Positions 48,339 to 58,851 of a stretch of DNA of 64,000 nucleotides are shown here, in pieces (within the stretch, counting starts at the first letter, position 1; every line of letters starts with the position of its first letter). Under the pieces are notes generated by a model. The model worked only from the letters and a program-made list of their open reading frames with translations. It had not been told where the DNA came from and ran no database searches. This stretch comes from Ophiura sarsii (Eukaryota; Echinodermata; Ophiuroidea; Amphilepidida; Ophiuridae): positions 82,905,786 through 82,969,785 of the forward strand of contig CM069445.1 in assembly GCA_035610835.1 (NCBI GenBank). The letters run 5' to 3'. The translations under genes and the position numbers were made by a program.

Positions 48339-48617
48339 CAGGCCCGTAAGAAGGGGGGGGGGGGGGGGGGGGGCGATGGTGGCGATCGCCCCCCCTTTGA
48401 AAATCTTCCCCGGAAAATTTGTACACAGATGAAAAAATTTCGTCTGATACGCGCGCATTTGTCTTCCCAAAATGCAATATTCTTTGCTACAAGCTTGTTT
48501 AGAGTCAAAATGTACCTCGATCGTGCAAAAAATAGGTACAAATTCAAAAATTTTCGCGCGCATCGGTGATTTTTTTTTAAAAACGCCCCCCTTTGAAAAA
48601 AGTGTCTTACGGCCCTG
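48339..48617. mobile_element. 279-bp MITE inserted in the RTE-like LINE, 5-bp target duplication
   Basis: The ends CAGGCCCGTAAG and CTTACGGCCCTG are inverted with one mismatch. The element is flanked by AATAC on both sides (48334-48338 and 48618-48622). Removing it with one AATAC restores the LINE reading frame as ILKEYGIPQ, a canonical RTE motif, which proves the insertion. It carries a 21-bp poly-G run and an internal segment (ATGTCTTCCCAAAATGCAAT ... AAGCTTGTTTAGAG) shared with 31853-32120. A degenerate copy lies at 63271-63530. Confidence 0.85.
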
Positions 48618-48658
48618 AATACGGTATCCCACAAGTTATAACAGATGCAATTGTTGAA
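48618..48658 (+). pseudogene. RTE-like LINE, middle sliver
   Basis: Forty-one bases encode the continuation YGIPQVITDAIVE of the RTE-like reverse transcriptase between the MITE and the L2-like insertion. AATTGTTGAA at its right end resembles AATTGATGGA at 50841, a probable diverged target duplication of the L2-like insert. Confidence 0.75.
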
Positions 48659-49155
48659 TACAAGATGCTGCTTATAACTTACAAATGCCTTCATGGTCTG
48701 GCCCTTTCTTACCTGACAGAACTTTTAGAAACACGATTCTCCTCGGACTCTTAGATCTTCATCCATGGACCTGCTGGATCCACCACGTGCAATTCACACC
48801 CGCGTATGACGAGCGTGCGTTTTCGGCGGCTGCCCCGAAACTGTGGAATGCGCTTCCCACAACTCTCGAACAGTTTAAGTGCAAGTTGAAGCACTACCTT
48901 TTCACTCGATCGTAATTTGGCAAATCTGTATCTATATTGACTTTTGCGCTTTAATTGTGTTTTGCCTTTTACTCATGTATATATTTTGTTAATTTGTTAT
49001 GGTATTTTATGATTGTACAGGCTGTGCGTCTTCTTAATTTTTAATTTTAATTTTTAATTTTTAATTTATTGATTTTATCTTTGTGCGGCGCATTGAGTTT
49101 CCTTGCGGTTTGAAATGCGTCTTTTAAATGCCTGTTTATTATATATAAACGACTT
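48659..49155 (+). pseudogene. L2/CR1-like LINE 3' end (a)
   Basis: A 5'-truncated element starting at YKMLLITYKCLHGLALSYLT. It continues after a frameshift with ERAFSAAAPKLWNALPTTLE and CKLKHYLFTRS before a stop (48913-48915). The 3' UTR ends in a region resembling the L2 3' stem (GCGGCGCATTGAGTTTCCTT ... TTTATTATATATAA). It is inserted in the RTE-like LINE. Confidence 0.7.
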
Positions 49156-49184
49156 CCTGTAGTCTTGATCCAATTCCTACATGG

Positions 49185-49691
49185 TTGCTTAAGAAATGTT
49201 TGGATGAGCTATTACCAGTCATCACTAACATTATTAACATGTCTTTTCAAACTGGTCAATTTCCTGATGTTTTGAAATCTGCTCAGATCACTCCTCTTTT
49301 GAAGAAACAAAATTTGGATTGTGAGATTTTGAAAAATTATCGGCCTGTTGCCAGCCTTAAGTTTCTTGCAAAACCATTGAGCGTGCTTGTGCATCTCAAA
49401 TCCACGACTACTTATTCATTGAACCAACTTTGTGGTAAAACGCAATCTGCATATAGATCTTGTCATAGTATAGAAACTGCTCTTTTACGTGTATATAATT
49501 ATTTATTGTTAGCCGTTGATCAAGGCAATGGAGCTGTCTTAATTCTTTTAGATTATTCCGCAGCTTTCGATACTATTAGTCACACTGTTTTTCTAGATCG
49601 ATTATTTCATAGATATGGTGTTAACGGTACTACCTTGAATTGGTTTAAAACTTATTTTATGAATCGTACACAATCTGTAATTCATAAATGA
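49185..49691 (+). pseudogene. L2-like reverse transcriptase, N-terminal part
   Basis: This 168-codon frame holds the RT fingers and motif A: AQITPLLKKQNLD (block 0/1), KNYRPVASL (block 2), QSAYRSCHSIETALLRV (block 2a), and LILLDYSAAFDTISH (motif A with catalytic D, near 49551), then WFKTYFMNRTQSV. It ends at a stop just before motif B. The GVPQGSV block follows in another frame at about 49727, so one indel separates the two halves. There is no endonuclease domain. Confidence 0.85.
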
Positions 49692-49766
49692 CTCTCTATC
49701 TAAACCTCATATGTAACACTTGAAGGTGTTCCTCAGGGATCGGTAATCGGCCCTTTATCTTTTACT

Positions 49767-50684
49767 TTGTATACCGCGCCACTTGAAGATCTTATTGAAG
49801 CTCATGGTTGCGGGAAAATGATATATGCCGATGATACGCAAGTTTATGTTATTTTGAAAAACTCTGACCATTCAATGATCACCAAACTTGAAAGATGTAT
49901 TAATGATATCAAGGCCTGGTCTAATGCTAATGATTTAAAATTAAATGAGGACAAAACTGAAGTTATTCATATTACTTCTCGTTTCAGAAACCCTTCTTAT
50001 TTATCACCTGTTGAAATTGCCAATGTTCCCATACACCCTGTAAAAAGTGCACGTAACCTCGGAGTAATTTTCGAGAGTGATCTTAAAATTAATGCCTATG
50101 TAAATAATATTTGTCGTTCAGCTTCGTTTGCTTTATACAAGATAGGTCGTATTCGGAATTTTCTCAATCAAAAATCTACGGAAATACTTATTCATGCTTT
50201 TATCATGAGTCGCCTTGATCAATGTAACAGCCTCCTTTATGGTCTTCCGAACTCACACATTGCAAAATTACAGAGAATACAAAACTCTGCTGCGAGGCTT
50301 GTTACACGCACTCGTTATTATGATCACCTTGGTATTCATCACATTACACCAGTACATCAGAAGCTTCATTGGTTGCCGGTATCATACCGTATTATGTACA
50401 AAATCATTGTTTTAACATACAAATGCATCCATAATTTGGCACCGGTTTATCTTCAGGAACTCATACATGAATACGAACCATCTCGAAATTTACGATCGGC
50501 TTCAAAACAACAACTTATCAGTGCCTCTGTGTCAACAACTTTAACCTATGGACATCGTTCATTTTGTTATGCTTCAGCTGAACTTTGGAATCAACTTCCG
50601 CTTCACATCAAGAACTGTAAAACTCTTAGCCATTTCAAATCGTCTCTAAAGACACTCTTATTCACAATTGCTTTTGATGATTGA
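49767..50684 (+). pseudogene. L2-like reverse transcriptase, palm to C-terminus
   Basis: A 305-codon uninterrupted frame, the longest in the window. It contains MIYADDTQVYV (catalytic YADD near residue 20), the thumb-like block NDLKLNEDKTEVIHI, NLGVIFESDL, the helical segment LIHAFIMSRLDQCNSLLYGL, LQRIQNSAARLVTRT, HWLPVSYRIMYKIIVLTYKC and the C-terminal SAELWNQLPLHIK. This order is diagnostic for CR1/L2-type LINEs. The intact frame suggests a fairly young insertion, but 5' truncation and the upstream frameshift mean it cannot make a full ORF2 protein. Confidence 0.88.
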
Positions 50685-50840
50685 TTACCCTGTTTACAAT
50701 GTTTTTTGCATGTTCATCCACATATTGTATTATTCTTATATTGTAATGTAATTTCAGTGTTGTTATGTTATGTTAAGCGCTTTGAGACTTCGGTGGGAGG
50801 CGCTTTAGAAGCATCGTTTTATTATTATTATTATATCATT

Positions 50841-51835
50841 AATTGATGGAACTTACAGAAACACAAAAGCCAAAGTTATATCACCTGATGGCGACACGGA
50901 ACTGTTCGACATCCTAGCAGGAGTACTCCAAGGAGATACCCTTGCCCCCTACCTATTCATAATCATCCTTGATTATTGCTTAAGAATAGCTATCAGTGGG
51001 AGAGAAGAGGAACGAGGATTCACCATCAAGCCTAGACAAAGTCGAAGAATAGGGCCAAAGAAAGTCACGAATCTTGACTTTGCAGATGACATAGCGTAAA
51101 TTACTTTATGACTCTAAGGAGCAGGCATAGAAGCTGCTAAAATATGTCAAGGAAGCAGCACTCAAAACTGGGCTCCACATGAATGCCAAGAAAACCAAAT
51201 GCATGGCATTTCACCAAACACAAGCGGTACAGCTAAACACCACGGATGGAAGTCACCTAGAAAACGTAGAGGACTTCATATACCTGGGAGATTGGGTAGG
51301 TAGTAGACAGTATGGCGTAAAAATACGTGAAGCACTTGCTTGGAAGGCCCTGCAATGCTCTGAACAAAGTGTGGAAATCCGGCCTCTGTCGAAAAATAAA
51401 AATCAGACTTTTCCAAGTACTGTTCAAAGTGTTCTACTGTATGGAGCTGAGACATGGACCATCACCAACAGACTCAATAAATCTCTAGATGGATGCTACA
51501 CTAGAATGCTGAGAACTGCACTCAACATTAGTTGGAAAGAACCGAACAAAGTCCTGTATGGAAACTTACAAAAGGTATCAGAAAACATTACAGATCGAAG
51601 GATGAGATTTGCCGGGCATTACTTGAGAAGAGAAAATGAGATAGTGTCAGACCTTCTGCTATGGAGACCCCGGCCGCCCAGCCTTAACATACTTGGACAT
51701 CTTGACGAAAGACACAAGACTAAATGATGAGGAGATGAAAGCATGCATGAGGGACATAGTGATAGGCCTATGGCGAGCCATCACGAAGACCGATCGAGAT
51801 CGACATGAGTAGTAGTAGTAGTATTGTCATTTATA
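50841..51835 (+). pseudogene. RTE-like LINE, 3' part with (TAG)n tail
   Basis: Resumes the interrupted element with TYRNTKAKVISPDGDTELFD, ILAGVLQGDTLAPYLFIIIL (RT block 4), TNLDFADDIA (FADD box), MNAKKTKCMAF, FIYLGDW, VLLYGAETWTITNRL, YTRMLRTALNISWKEPN and MRFAGHYLRR. After a frameshift it ends LNDEEMKACMRDIVIGLWRA ... DRDRHE and a stop, followed by a (TAG)n tail at 51810-51823. The element is degraded (stops near 51097 and 51109) and older than the inserts it carries. Confidence 0.8.
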
Positions 51836-51842
51836 AAAATAT

Positions 51843-53791
51843 AAACGCACCAAAACATCCTTCTTGGTGGAGACTTTAACGTTCCTGAACTTGACTGGTC
51901 AACTGGTGAACCGATTGGGGCCAGAGGCGTCCTGGAGAAAGCCTTGATTGATTTAATGGATGAAAACCATCTAACACAGATGGTAACCTTCCCGACAAGA
52001 CGCGATGCAAACGGAACAGAAAACACCTTGGACCTTCTTCTCACTTCCCATCCCGCTCTGATTACAGACACCAAACCATTGGCAGGCATTAGGCCCTAGT
52101 GATCACCAAATCGTGCAAGCAAAATTTATCACCAAGACTAATCTGAAGCAAAAACCAGCTCGCAAGATTCCACTATGGAAAAACGTGGACAACGAGAACG
52201 AAAGGGAACCCAACTTGGTGCAGACTACTTCAAACGTGATCCAGCATCAAAGACTGTTGAAGATAACTGGCTGTGGTTCAGAGATAGCCTCTGCATGCAA
52301 GATTGTCTCTAAAGTAGTTTATGCAACTCAAGAGATTATGCAGTAAGAAAGAAAAGCACTACATCAAGGCAAGGAGATCAAAAAAGAAGACTGGAAAAAG
52401 TTCTGTGACATCAGAAAGAAGGTTGACAGGAAGATCAAATACTCCCATCGTTCATATGTTAACGACATCATGAACTCAGAGAACCCAAAATCTTTTTGGC
52501 GCTACATACGTTCCAGAAGAAAATACAACACTGGCGTACAACCTCTGAAGGTGAACAACAAACTCCTGACAGATGATCAAGAAAAAGCTCAAGCTCTCTC
52601 CGACTAGTTTGAAAGTATCTTTACCACGGAGAATATAAACACTGCCAGTATGCCCTCAATGTCAGTCGAAGCTTACCCTGAGATGCCACCCATCACCACT
52701 GGACTGGAAGGTGTTAAAAAACTTCTTCATAACATCAATGTGTCCAAAGCCATCGGTCCAGATGGAATTCCAAAGCAAGCCCTGAAGACTGATGAAGTTG
52801 CCCCAGTTTTACAACATATCTTCCAGCAGTCACTTGATTCAGGAGACCTTCCAATTGACTGGAGAAAGGCCAACATTTCCCCAATCTTTAAAAAAGGCAC
52901 TACTCCAGACCCTGCCAACTACAGACCTGTGTCACTTACATGCACCTGCTGCAAACTTCTCGAATATATCGTTGATAGCAACCTGATGGGACATCTTACC
53001 AAATGGAACATCCTATCTGAGAATCAGCATGCCTTCCGTAAAGCCAGATCCTGTGAATCGCAACTCATCCTGACCACCCACGACCTTACCAAACATCTTG
53101 ACGAAGGACTGACCACCGACATGGCCATATTGGATTTCTCAAAAGCCTTCGACGTCATCCCCCACCCCAGACTGCTGACCAAACTTGATTTCTATGGTAT
53201 TCGTTCCACCACCAAAAATTGGATTTCCTCTTTCCTCACCAAAAGATCACAAAGAGTACTTGTAAATGGTAAATCTTCTAAATTGATTCCAGTTCTTAGC
53301 GGCACTCCACAAGGTACAGTCCTAGGACCTCATCTTTTCCTCCTTCACATAAATGACATCCAGAATGGAGTGAGTAGTACCACCATACTCTTCGCAGATG
53401 ACTGCCTAGTTTATACACCAGTAAACAGTCCAGAAGTGAGAATGATTTGCAAACCGACCTCAACACCATGATCAACTGATCCAACACTAGGGGAATGAGA
53501 TTTAATCCTGGTAATGTAAAACGATGCGCATCACAAGGAAGAGAAATCCAGCACCTGCCAAATATGAAATGCTTGGACTCACATGTTTTTACAAAATTCT
53601 CAACGACCAGCTCGACATCATATCACCAAAACCAGACCGAACCAGAAGGGGGCACAACAACCAATTTCAGATTGACCAGAACGGACGCACATTCAAACTC
53701 TTTCTTCAAAAGAACAATCATCGACTGAAAACGCGCTACCACAAGCTACGATCGACCAACCCAGTACTGCTACATTCAAAAAGACAATGAC
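51843..53791 (+). pseudogene. CR1/Jockey-like LINE with endonuclease remnant and internal deletion
   Basis: The order is: the C-terminal part of an EEP endonuclease (LLGGDFNVPELDWSTG near 51860; the SDHQ box near 52100), a linker (SPFWRYIRS-type region near 52490), then a 273-codon RT frame (52650-53471) with SKAIGPDGIPKQALK, WRKANISPIFKKG, NYRPVSLT, AILDFSKAFDVIPH (motif A), LSGTPQGTVLGP (motif B) and TILFADDCLVY (motif C). After 53471 it shifts frame (MRFNPGNVK), and KYEMLG is joined directly to the far C-terminus (LTCFYKILNDQLDI ... SFFKRTIID). The YLGV and following region are deleted. The C-terminus is the same type as at 37914-38340. Confidence 0.85.
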
Positions 53792-54314
53792 AAACGACTA
53801 TAATAACAGTTGTCTCGCCTCCACATCTCTCCACACCTCCAGTCCAGTCAAAACTCTCTAAATGAGAGTATTTTGGAGGATACCTCATCCAAGATCCAAG
53901 AAAATGTGTTTTTACTTCTTCATCTGTTCATTAAAGCCATGGCAAAAATATCTTGGCTGGTAGAAAATGCAATCATTTCCCGGTTGAGTTATTCTGATCA
54001 TGTTCTGATTCACAGAACGGGCTTAAGTTTCTTCAAAATACTAAAAGTAAAGCACCCATCCGTACTGAACACGCTGAATATCACTTTCTGTATAAACGAT
54101 GGTTTTATATCACAGGGGGCGCTAGTCAATCTTTACTTTCTTTCAGACGACGCTGGACCTGATTTGCCTAAATTTGCCAATTCGTATTGGTTTAATACGT
54201 AATCGCGAATACATATCGACAAAATCTAATTATCACATTCTGTTTCTGTTGCGTCAGTATGCTCAGATTGACTACTTCACTAACGTTTTTGTGGTGATAG
54301 GTCGTAGTTGTGCC
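53792..54314. other. Unassigned stretch
   Basis: The 130-codon frame 53810-54202 has no recognisable domain and lies between repeats. No gene is called. Confidence 0.3.
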
Positions 54315-54737
54315 CCCGGGGGGGGGGGGGGGGGGGTGGGGGGGCACTCACATTTTTTTGGATAGGGGTGTGCCGCACAGGGTCTCAAAAAGGGGGCTAC
54401 AGAACCGCTTGAACTGATTTGATTTTATGGCGAAAAATAGGGTCTTATCTTAGGAACTGAATTTTTCAAAAAAGTAGGTTTTGAGAACTGGCCTATAGTT
54501 CAATTATGATTAGCAAGAACGCAAATTTTCGATTTTGTTTTGGTTTTAGAACGCAAAATTTTCGAAGAATTGGGGCTTTGGAACGCAAATTTTTCGCGAT
54601 GTTTGAATTTTCAATAAAATTGGGGTCTTAAGACCTGATGCAGGCTCTAAAGGGGAGTCATAAGAGCTAGCAGCAGAGGGTGAAAAGGGGGGTCTTCAGC
54701 GCGGCACACAACCCTTTTCCAATGTCAGTGCCCCCGT
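54315..54737. mobile_element. MITE with G-run end and GGGGGCACTSACAT inverted repeats
   Basis: The left end (G run 54318-54336, then GGGGGGCACTCACATTTTTT and a GTGTGCCGC motif) is inverted at the right (GCGGCACACAACCC ... AATGTCAGTGCCCCC). The interior has repeated GAACGCAAATTTTCGA motifs. It is about 423 bp and non-coding. Confidence 0.65.
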
Positions 54738-55820
54738 GAGTTGTGCTGTATGGCATGAGAGGTAAAAGTAAATTAAATAATCCCAAAACCAATCGGTTGG
54801 TTTGATTTCACATCATGCCAATAGCATCATGTAACACATACAAAATCGATGCACAATAAAGGAAAATAAATCAGTTCTCTATTTAGGTGCACAAACTCCT
54901 GTCTAAGTGTTCTTTCTTTAGTTTTTTTCAAGTTAAATAACAGTTCTTGAACAACGGTCCAGAAAATTAAAATTAGTCACGTAGCTCGAAATTTCATAAG
55001 TAGCACCTCAATTTTGAGGCGAAATGGTAGAAAAGGGATAGTCATAGGCAATAATATAATTATACTACTTTATGATATTCTGGCGTGATACCGTACTTCA
55101 ACTAGCCAGTGGTCAAGTGGTGGTACCAGCATCAGCATCAACATTTTTGTTACAACTAATAAGTTTTGCCGCGACAAATATGCTGTTGGGCACGTGCCCT
55201 TCAAGTTGATTTTATCAAGTTGATTTCTTTTAAAATCAACATGGTAGCACGATATATTACCTTAACTAATGAATGTCGGAAGTGTTATGAGCAATTTGTG
55301 ATTTGAGACTGAAAGCAGTTACCATTGGTACCCTCTCATATTTTAGAAAAGAAAACAAATGGGGGGAAGGGGGGGGGGGGAGCAAAATGCGTACGAAGCG
55401 CGCGGACATTTTGGCTTTGATCGGTTTTTCAGGACAATGGTATAAGCTAATTTTTTAAGTCATCATTTTCGACTGTTTAAGAGACAAAATGGGTGGAGCT
55501 TGAGCTGACTGGGGTGGGGTGGGGTTGGGGTTGGGGGCAAAGGTTGTGACTGGGGACATTTCCCCCTGCCTCCGGTGGTGCCGCCAATGATAATATGCTA
55601 TCCGAACTCTTACCGGATCTATGATATGATACATCTATGTTCGAAATCTGGTATCAATCACACATGGTCATTTATTTTGGCATAATGCTATCTACTGAAG
55701 ATAGCAATATCCATCCAATCTATCATTACGCGAATTCCTTAAATTTGATACTGGGAAATATCGATTAGACTGGTTTATTCACGAGTTTATCAGCGCCGCT
55801 TTTGGAACTGTTATGTATTA
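54738..55820. other. Unassigned stretch with a stray satellite copy
   Basis: Short G runs lie at 55360-55380. At about 55678-55712 TGCTATCTACTGAAGATAGCA is an inverted copy of the hairpin core of the 62-63-kb satellite. No exon is supported. Confidence 0.4.
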
Positions 55821-56913
55821 CAGCGTGTCCCAAAAAATTGGGTCCAAAATCTGCAGAGGTTGTAACTTTAAAAGTTGAAAACGTAGCTGCTCCATATTTA
55901 AGGATATAAAGAGACATATACCTGACCTTGATTGGTTGAAATGTGAGACCGATCAAATAGCAACTTCCTGAAATACAAAGCTTTCAACAGTGCGTGGTTA
56001 GAACCCGTTTTTTCCAATTTAACAATAAACCACCTTATGCCTTGCATTTGCGTTGTGTGCAAGTTTTCCCTACATAATGACGTGCATGGTGTTTATTCTC
56101 CGAAATATCTTATGTTTAGTAGAAAAGGGTTAAATTATAGGTATTTTGGATCAATATTCAGCATTATAAATACCCATTGCAGTAACCTTGTTGTTGAATA
56201 TATACAAAAACAGAGCAATTGTTACCCTGATACCATGCCTGGAAATAGCACCTGCCCACCTGCCCATAGCGGGTAAATTTTGTGTCTGGGAAAAAGTACA
56301 TCGGCAACCGACTGGCGGGTAAACAATTTCAAACTCACGGTGCAAGTGTGAGAGTTACACTCGCTGATGGAATTTCTGTCGGGCAGGTATTCTTGTGAGT
56401 TACCTGGTCGATCCCGACTGGCTGGTTGAGAAAAATCTTAAGTTCCAGCCCTGCCTCTAATTCCTTTGATGAGATGACTGACTGAACGGCTGGTTTCAAA
56501 TTTCGAAGAAATGGTTCTTGAACTGCTTCAAAAATGGCAGTGTCTCAGAAGGTTATTTATTTATTTTTCTAACAAAAATCATAGGGTATTTACACTTTTT
56601 ATCCCCCTTATGACGAAGATTTCCCTAAGTAAGTCATTGTTATCAAGTTAAAGGCAAAACTTTGATGACGTCAATACGATGCGCAAATGCAACGCATGGA
56701 CGGTTTATGGGCAAAATCGGAAAAAACGGGTTCTGACCACGCTGTATGCAAAGCTTTGTATTTCTAAAACATTACATCCCATTGGTCTTATAATTTGACC
56801 AGATAATGTCAGATATATTTACTTTTATATTCTTAAACATGAAGCATCTATGTTTCCCATATTATAAGTTATAAGCTCTGAAAGTTTTGGACCCAGTTTT
56901 TTGGGACACGCTG
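55821..56913. mobile_element. TA-flanked 1.09-kb element with about 200-bp inverted repeats
   Basis: CAGCGTGTCCCAAAAAATTG begins directly after TA (55819-55820). The inverse, TTTTTTGGGACACGCTG, ends directly before TA (56914-56915). The arms remain alignable inward past GTTAGAACCCGTTTTTTCC (about 56000) and its partner near 56730. No transposase is present. The centre (56.1-56.6 kb) is unrelated single-copy-looking sequence, so another insertion or captured DNA is possible. Confidence 0.75.
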
Positions 56914-57310
56914 TAGTATTCAGATCTTTAGCACCTTCGTTGGGGCCGTGTGTGTAAATAGTGAAGACATGAAAGAATACTGTCTAAAGTCTGGGAAAAA
57001 GTAAAAGGCTATTATTAGTATTAATAGCCTTTTACTTGACCACAAAAATAAACAGCATGAATTATATATCAAATTAAATCTACAGCCCCCTGGCAATCTA
57101 AATATGGAGGATGTACACTTGATATAGGGGACTGATTTTTCCTCTAATACATACAATAACCGTTGATGATTCATGTACAAAACCCACTAATTCTGTACAT
57201 GTATATCGATCAAGTATTTATGATTGGCTGAAGAGTAAACAATAATTCTGTTTCCATCATATACCCGCATAAGTATTATCATATCAATAATATGGTGTCA
57301 AAAGTAAAAA
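56914..57310. other. Unassigned stretch
   Basis: A small inverted repeat, GTAAAAGGCTATTATTAGTA / TTAATAGCCTTTTAC, lies near 57000-57035. Otherwise nothing. Confidence 0.35.
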
Positions 57311-57694
57311 ATATATAACGGCTCGAAAGGGTATGCATTAATCGAAGCAAATAACCAAGTGCATAATTTTGTTCTTCGTATTTTGACACCTCGATCGATG
57401 AGATACGATGTTGCGGAGCGGAGTTATTGTCATTTCAATGGTCGTGGGTCCAGTTTCAAAAGTGACAATCACCCTATAGAAAGAGGTTTGCATTACTGTT
57501 TAGAATGATCAGATTCGTGATTTTCAATAGGGATGAGTGTCACCTTGGAAACTGGACCCACGATCATTGAAATGACAATAACTCCGCTCCGCAACATCGT
57601 ATCTCAACGATTGAGGTGTCAAAATACGCAGAACAAAATTATGCACTTGGTTATTTGCTTCGATTAATGCATACCTTTTCGAGCCGTTATATAT
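57311..57694. mobile_element. 384-bp palindromic foldback element
   Basis: ATATATAACGGCTCGAAAGG at the left is inverted at the right (CTTTTCGAGCCGTTATATAT). Arms of about 170 bp match nearly throughout (for example GGAGCGGAGTTATTGTCATT and its inverse near 57585) around a loop at about 57480-57530. TA repeats flank both ends. Non-coding. Confidence 0.8.
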
Positions 57695-57744
57695 TGGATC
57701 ATATCTAAGTGTTTCGATACTTTTTGTGAGCAGTTTATTATTTA

Positions 57745-57795
57745 AGTATTATCGTGTTGTTCTAGTTAAATATATTATTTTAGTATTATCGTATG
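57745..57795 (+). repeat. Isolated copies of the 37-bp minisatellite
   Basis: AGTATTATCGTGTTGTTCTA followed by GTTAAATATATTATTTT matches the unit of the array at 59990-60615. These units lie on the other side of the Tc1/LINE cluster. Confidence 0.65.
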
Positions 57796-58086
57796 TGTAC
57801 CTGAAAAAAAACCACAGTCAAAGTATAGGTGTGAACAACTCCACATCAAAATATTAAATAAACAAAACGAAACGAAACAAAATCAAAATCAAAATCCAAC
57901 TATATACACAATCATATTTTTCGTTCCAATTCAAACAAATAGACGATTCTAGTTAGCCCATTTTTTATCATATTGATTAAGTCTATTATTGCTTATTGCT
58001 GCAGATTTTTCGGCCTTAAGATGGAAAAGAATTTCATGTTTAAAAGTTATTAAATTTGGTTTTGTATTTTGTAATCTCGCCCTATA

Positions 58087-58850
58087 TACACTGAGCCAAA
58101 AAAGAAACTTTTTAACAGATCACCAAATAAAATTCTGTGCACGAAAATGTACCAAATTTGGATACAATATTACTGCAATGTATTGCTTCAAATGGCAGTC
58201 AATAACCAATTGTTTGCTTCAATGACACAAGAGAAATGTGCACCAACTCGGACAACGTCTTGCATCACAGTTCACAACAAACAATTTCAGCAACATAAAG
58301 TTAAAAACAATCCAGAAAGTCAAAACAAACTCATATCCAAACAAACAATGAAGTAATTAATAACGGGTATGTCCACCTCCATCTTGCAGGCAGGATGTGC
58401 ATCTCCTTCTCATGCTTCCAATCAAGTTCCTGATGGTAGCCTGGGATTAGCTTGGATGACGTGTATCAAGAAGAGACAATCCACCTGTCAATAGACAAAC
58501 ACTTATTGCAGCACTACAGGGAGAATGGAACAATGTTCCCCAGGCTACCATCAGGAACTTGATTGGAAGCATGAGAAGGAGATGCACAGCTTGCCTGCAA
58601 GCTGAACATACCCGTCTTTGTATTAATTGTTTGTTTGGATATGAGTTTGTTTTGACTCTCTGAAATGTTTTTAACTTCATGTTGCTGAAATTGTTTGCTG
58701 TGACTGTGATGCAAGACGTTGTCTGAGTCGGTGCACATTTCTCTTGTGTCATTGAAGCAAACAATTGGTTATTGACTGCCATTTGAAACAATACATTGCA
58801 GTATAATATTGTATCCAAATTTGGTACATTTTCATGGACAGAATTTTATT
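58087..58850. mobile_element. Tc1-like palindrome made of two inverted 3' ends
   Basis: The left boundary TACACTGAGCCAAAAAAGAA (58087) is a Tc1-type terminal repeat next to TA. Arms 58127-58445 and 58539-58850 are inverted copies at well over 90 percent identity by eye, separated by 93 bp. Each arm includes the end of a Tc1 transposase gene plus 3' non-coding DNA. The right arm is cut before its terminal repeat, where antisense LINE sequence begins. The structure looks like a head-to-head fusion of two element ends. Confidence 0.75.
58462..58677 (+). pseudogene. Tc1-like transposase C-terminal remnant
   Basis: The plus-strand frame reads RRDNPPVNRQTLIAALQGEW, then NNVPQATIRNLIGSMRRRC and a stop further on. 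This is the hallmark C-terminus of Tc1-type DDE transposases (ALQxEWNxIPQxTIRxLIxSMxRRC). The catalytic domain is missing. A partial inverted copy of the same segment occupies the left arm (58375-58445). Confidence 0.75.
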
Positions 58851-58851
58851 T

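Larger units (their letters stand above)
49156..50840 (+). mobile_element. L2-like LINE (b), 5'-truncated, with (ATT)n tail
   Basis: The element starts inside the reverse transcriptase (LDPIPTWLLKKCLDELLP), has one disrupted junction near 49690-49740, and runs to the natural stop at 50682-50684. The 3' UTR carries GTTAAGCGCTTTGAGACTTC and GGAGGCGCTTTAGAAGC, the conserved L2-type 3' stem recognised by the RT, followed by a (TTA)n tail to about 50835. It lies immediately after the tail of element (a) in the same orientation, either inserted in that tail or as the next of two stacked insertions. Confidence 0.8.

Noticed and set aside
48198..48694. Two 144-147-codon minus-strand ORFs with proline runs
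   Set aside because: They are antisense to the LINE/MITE junction and owe their proline runs to the poly-G tract.
53810..54202. 130-codon ORF after the CR1-like LINE
   Set aside because: Does not continue any LINE protein and shows no domain.
58447..58818. 123-codon minus-strand ORF
   Set aside because: It lies on the complementary strand of the Tc1 palindrome. The transposase frame is on the plus strand.
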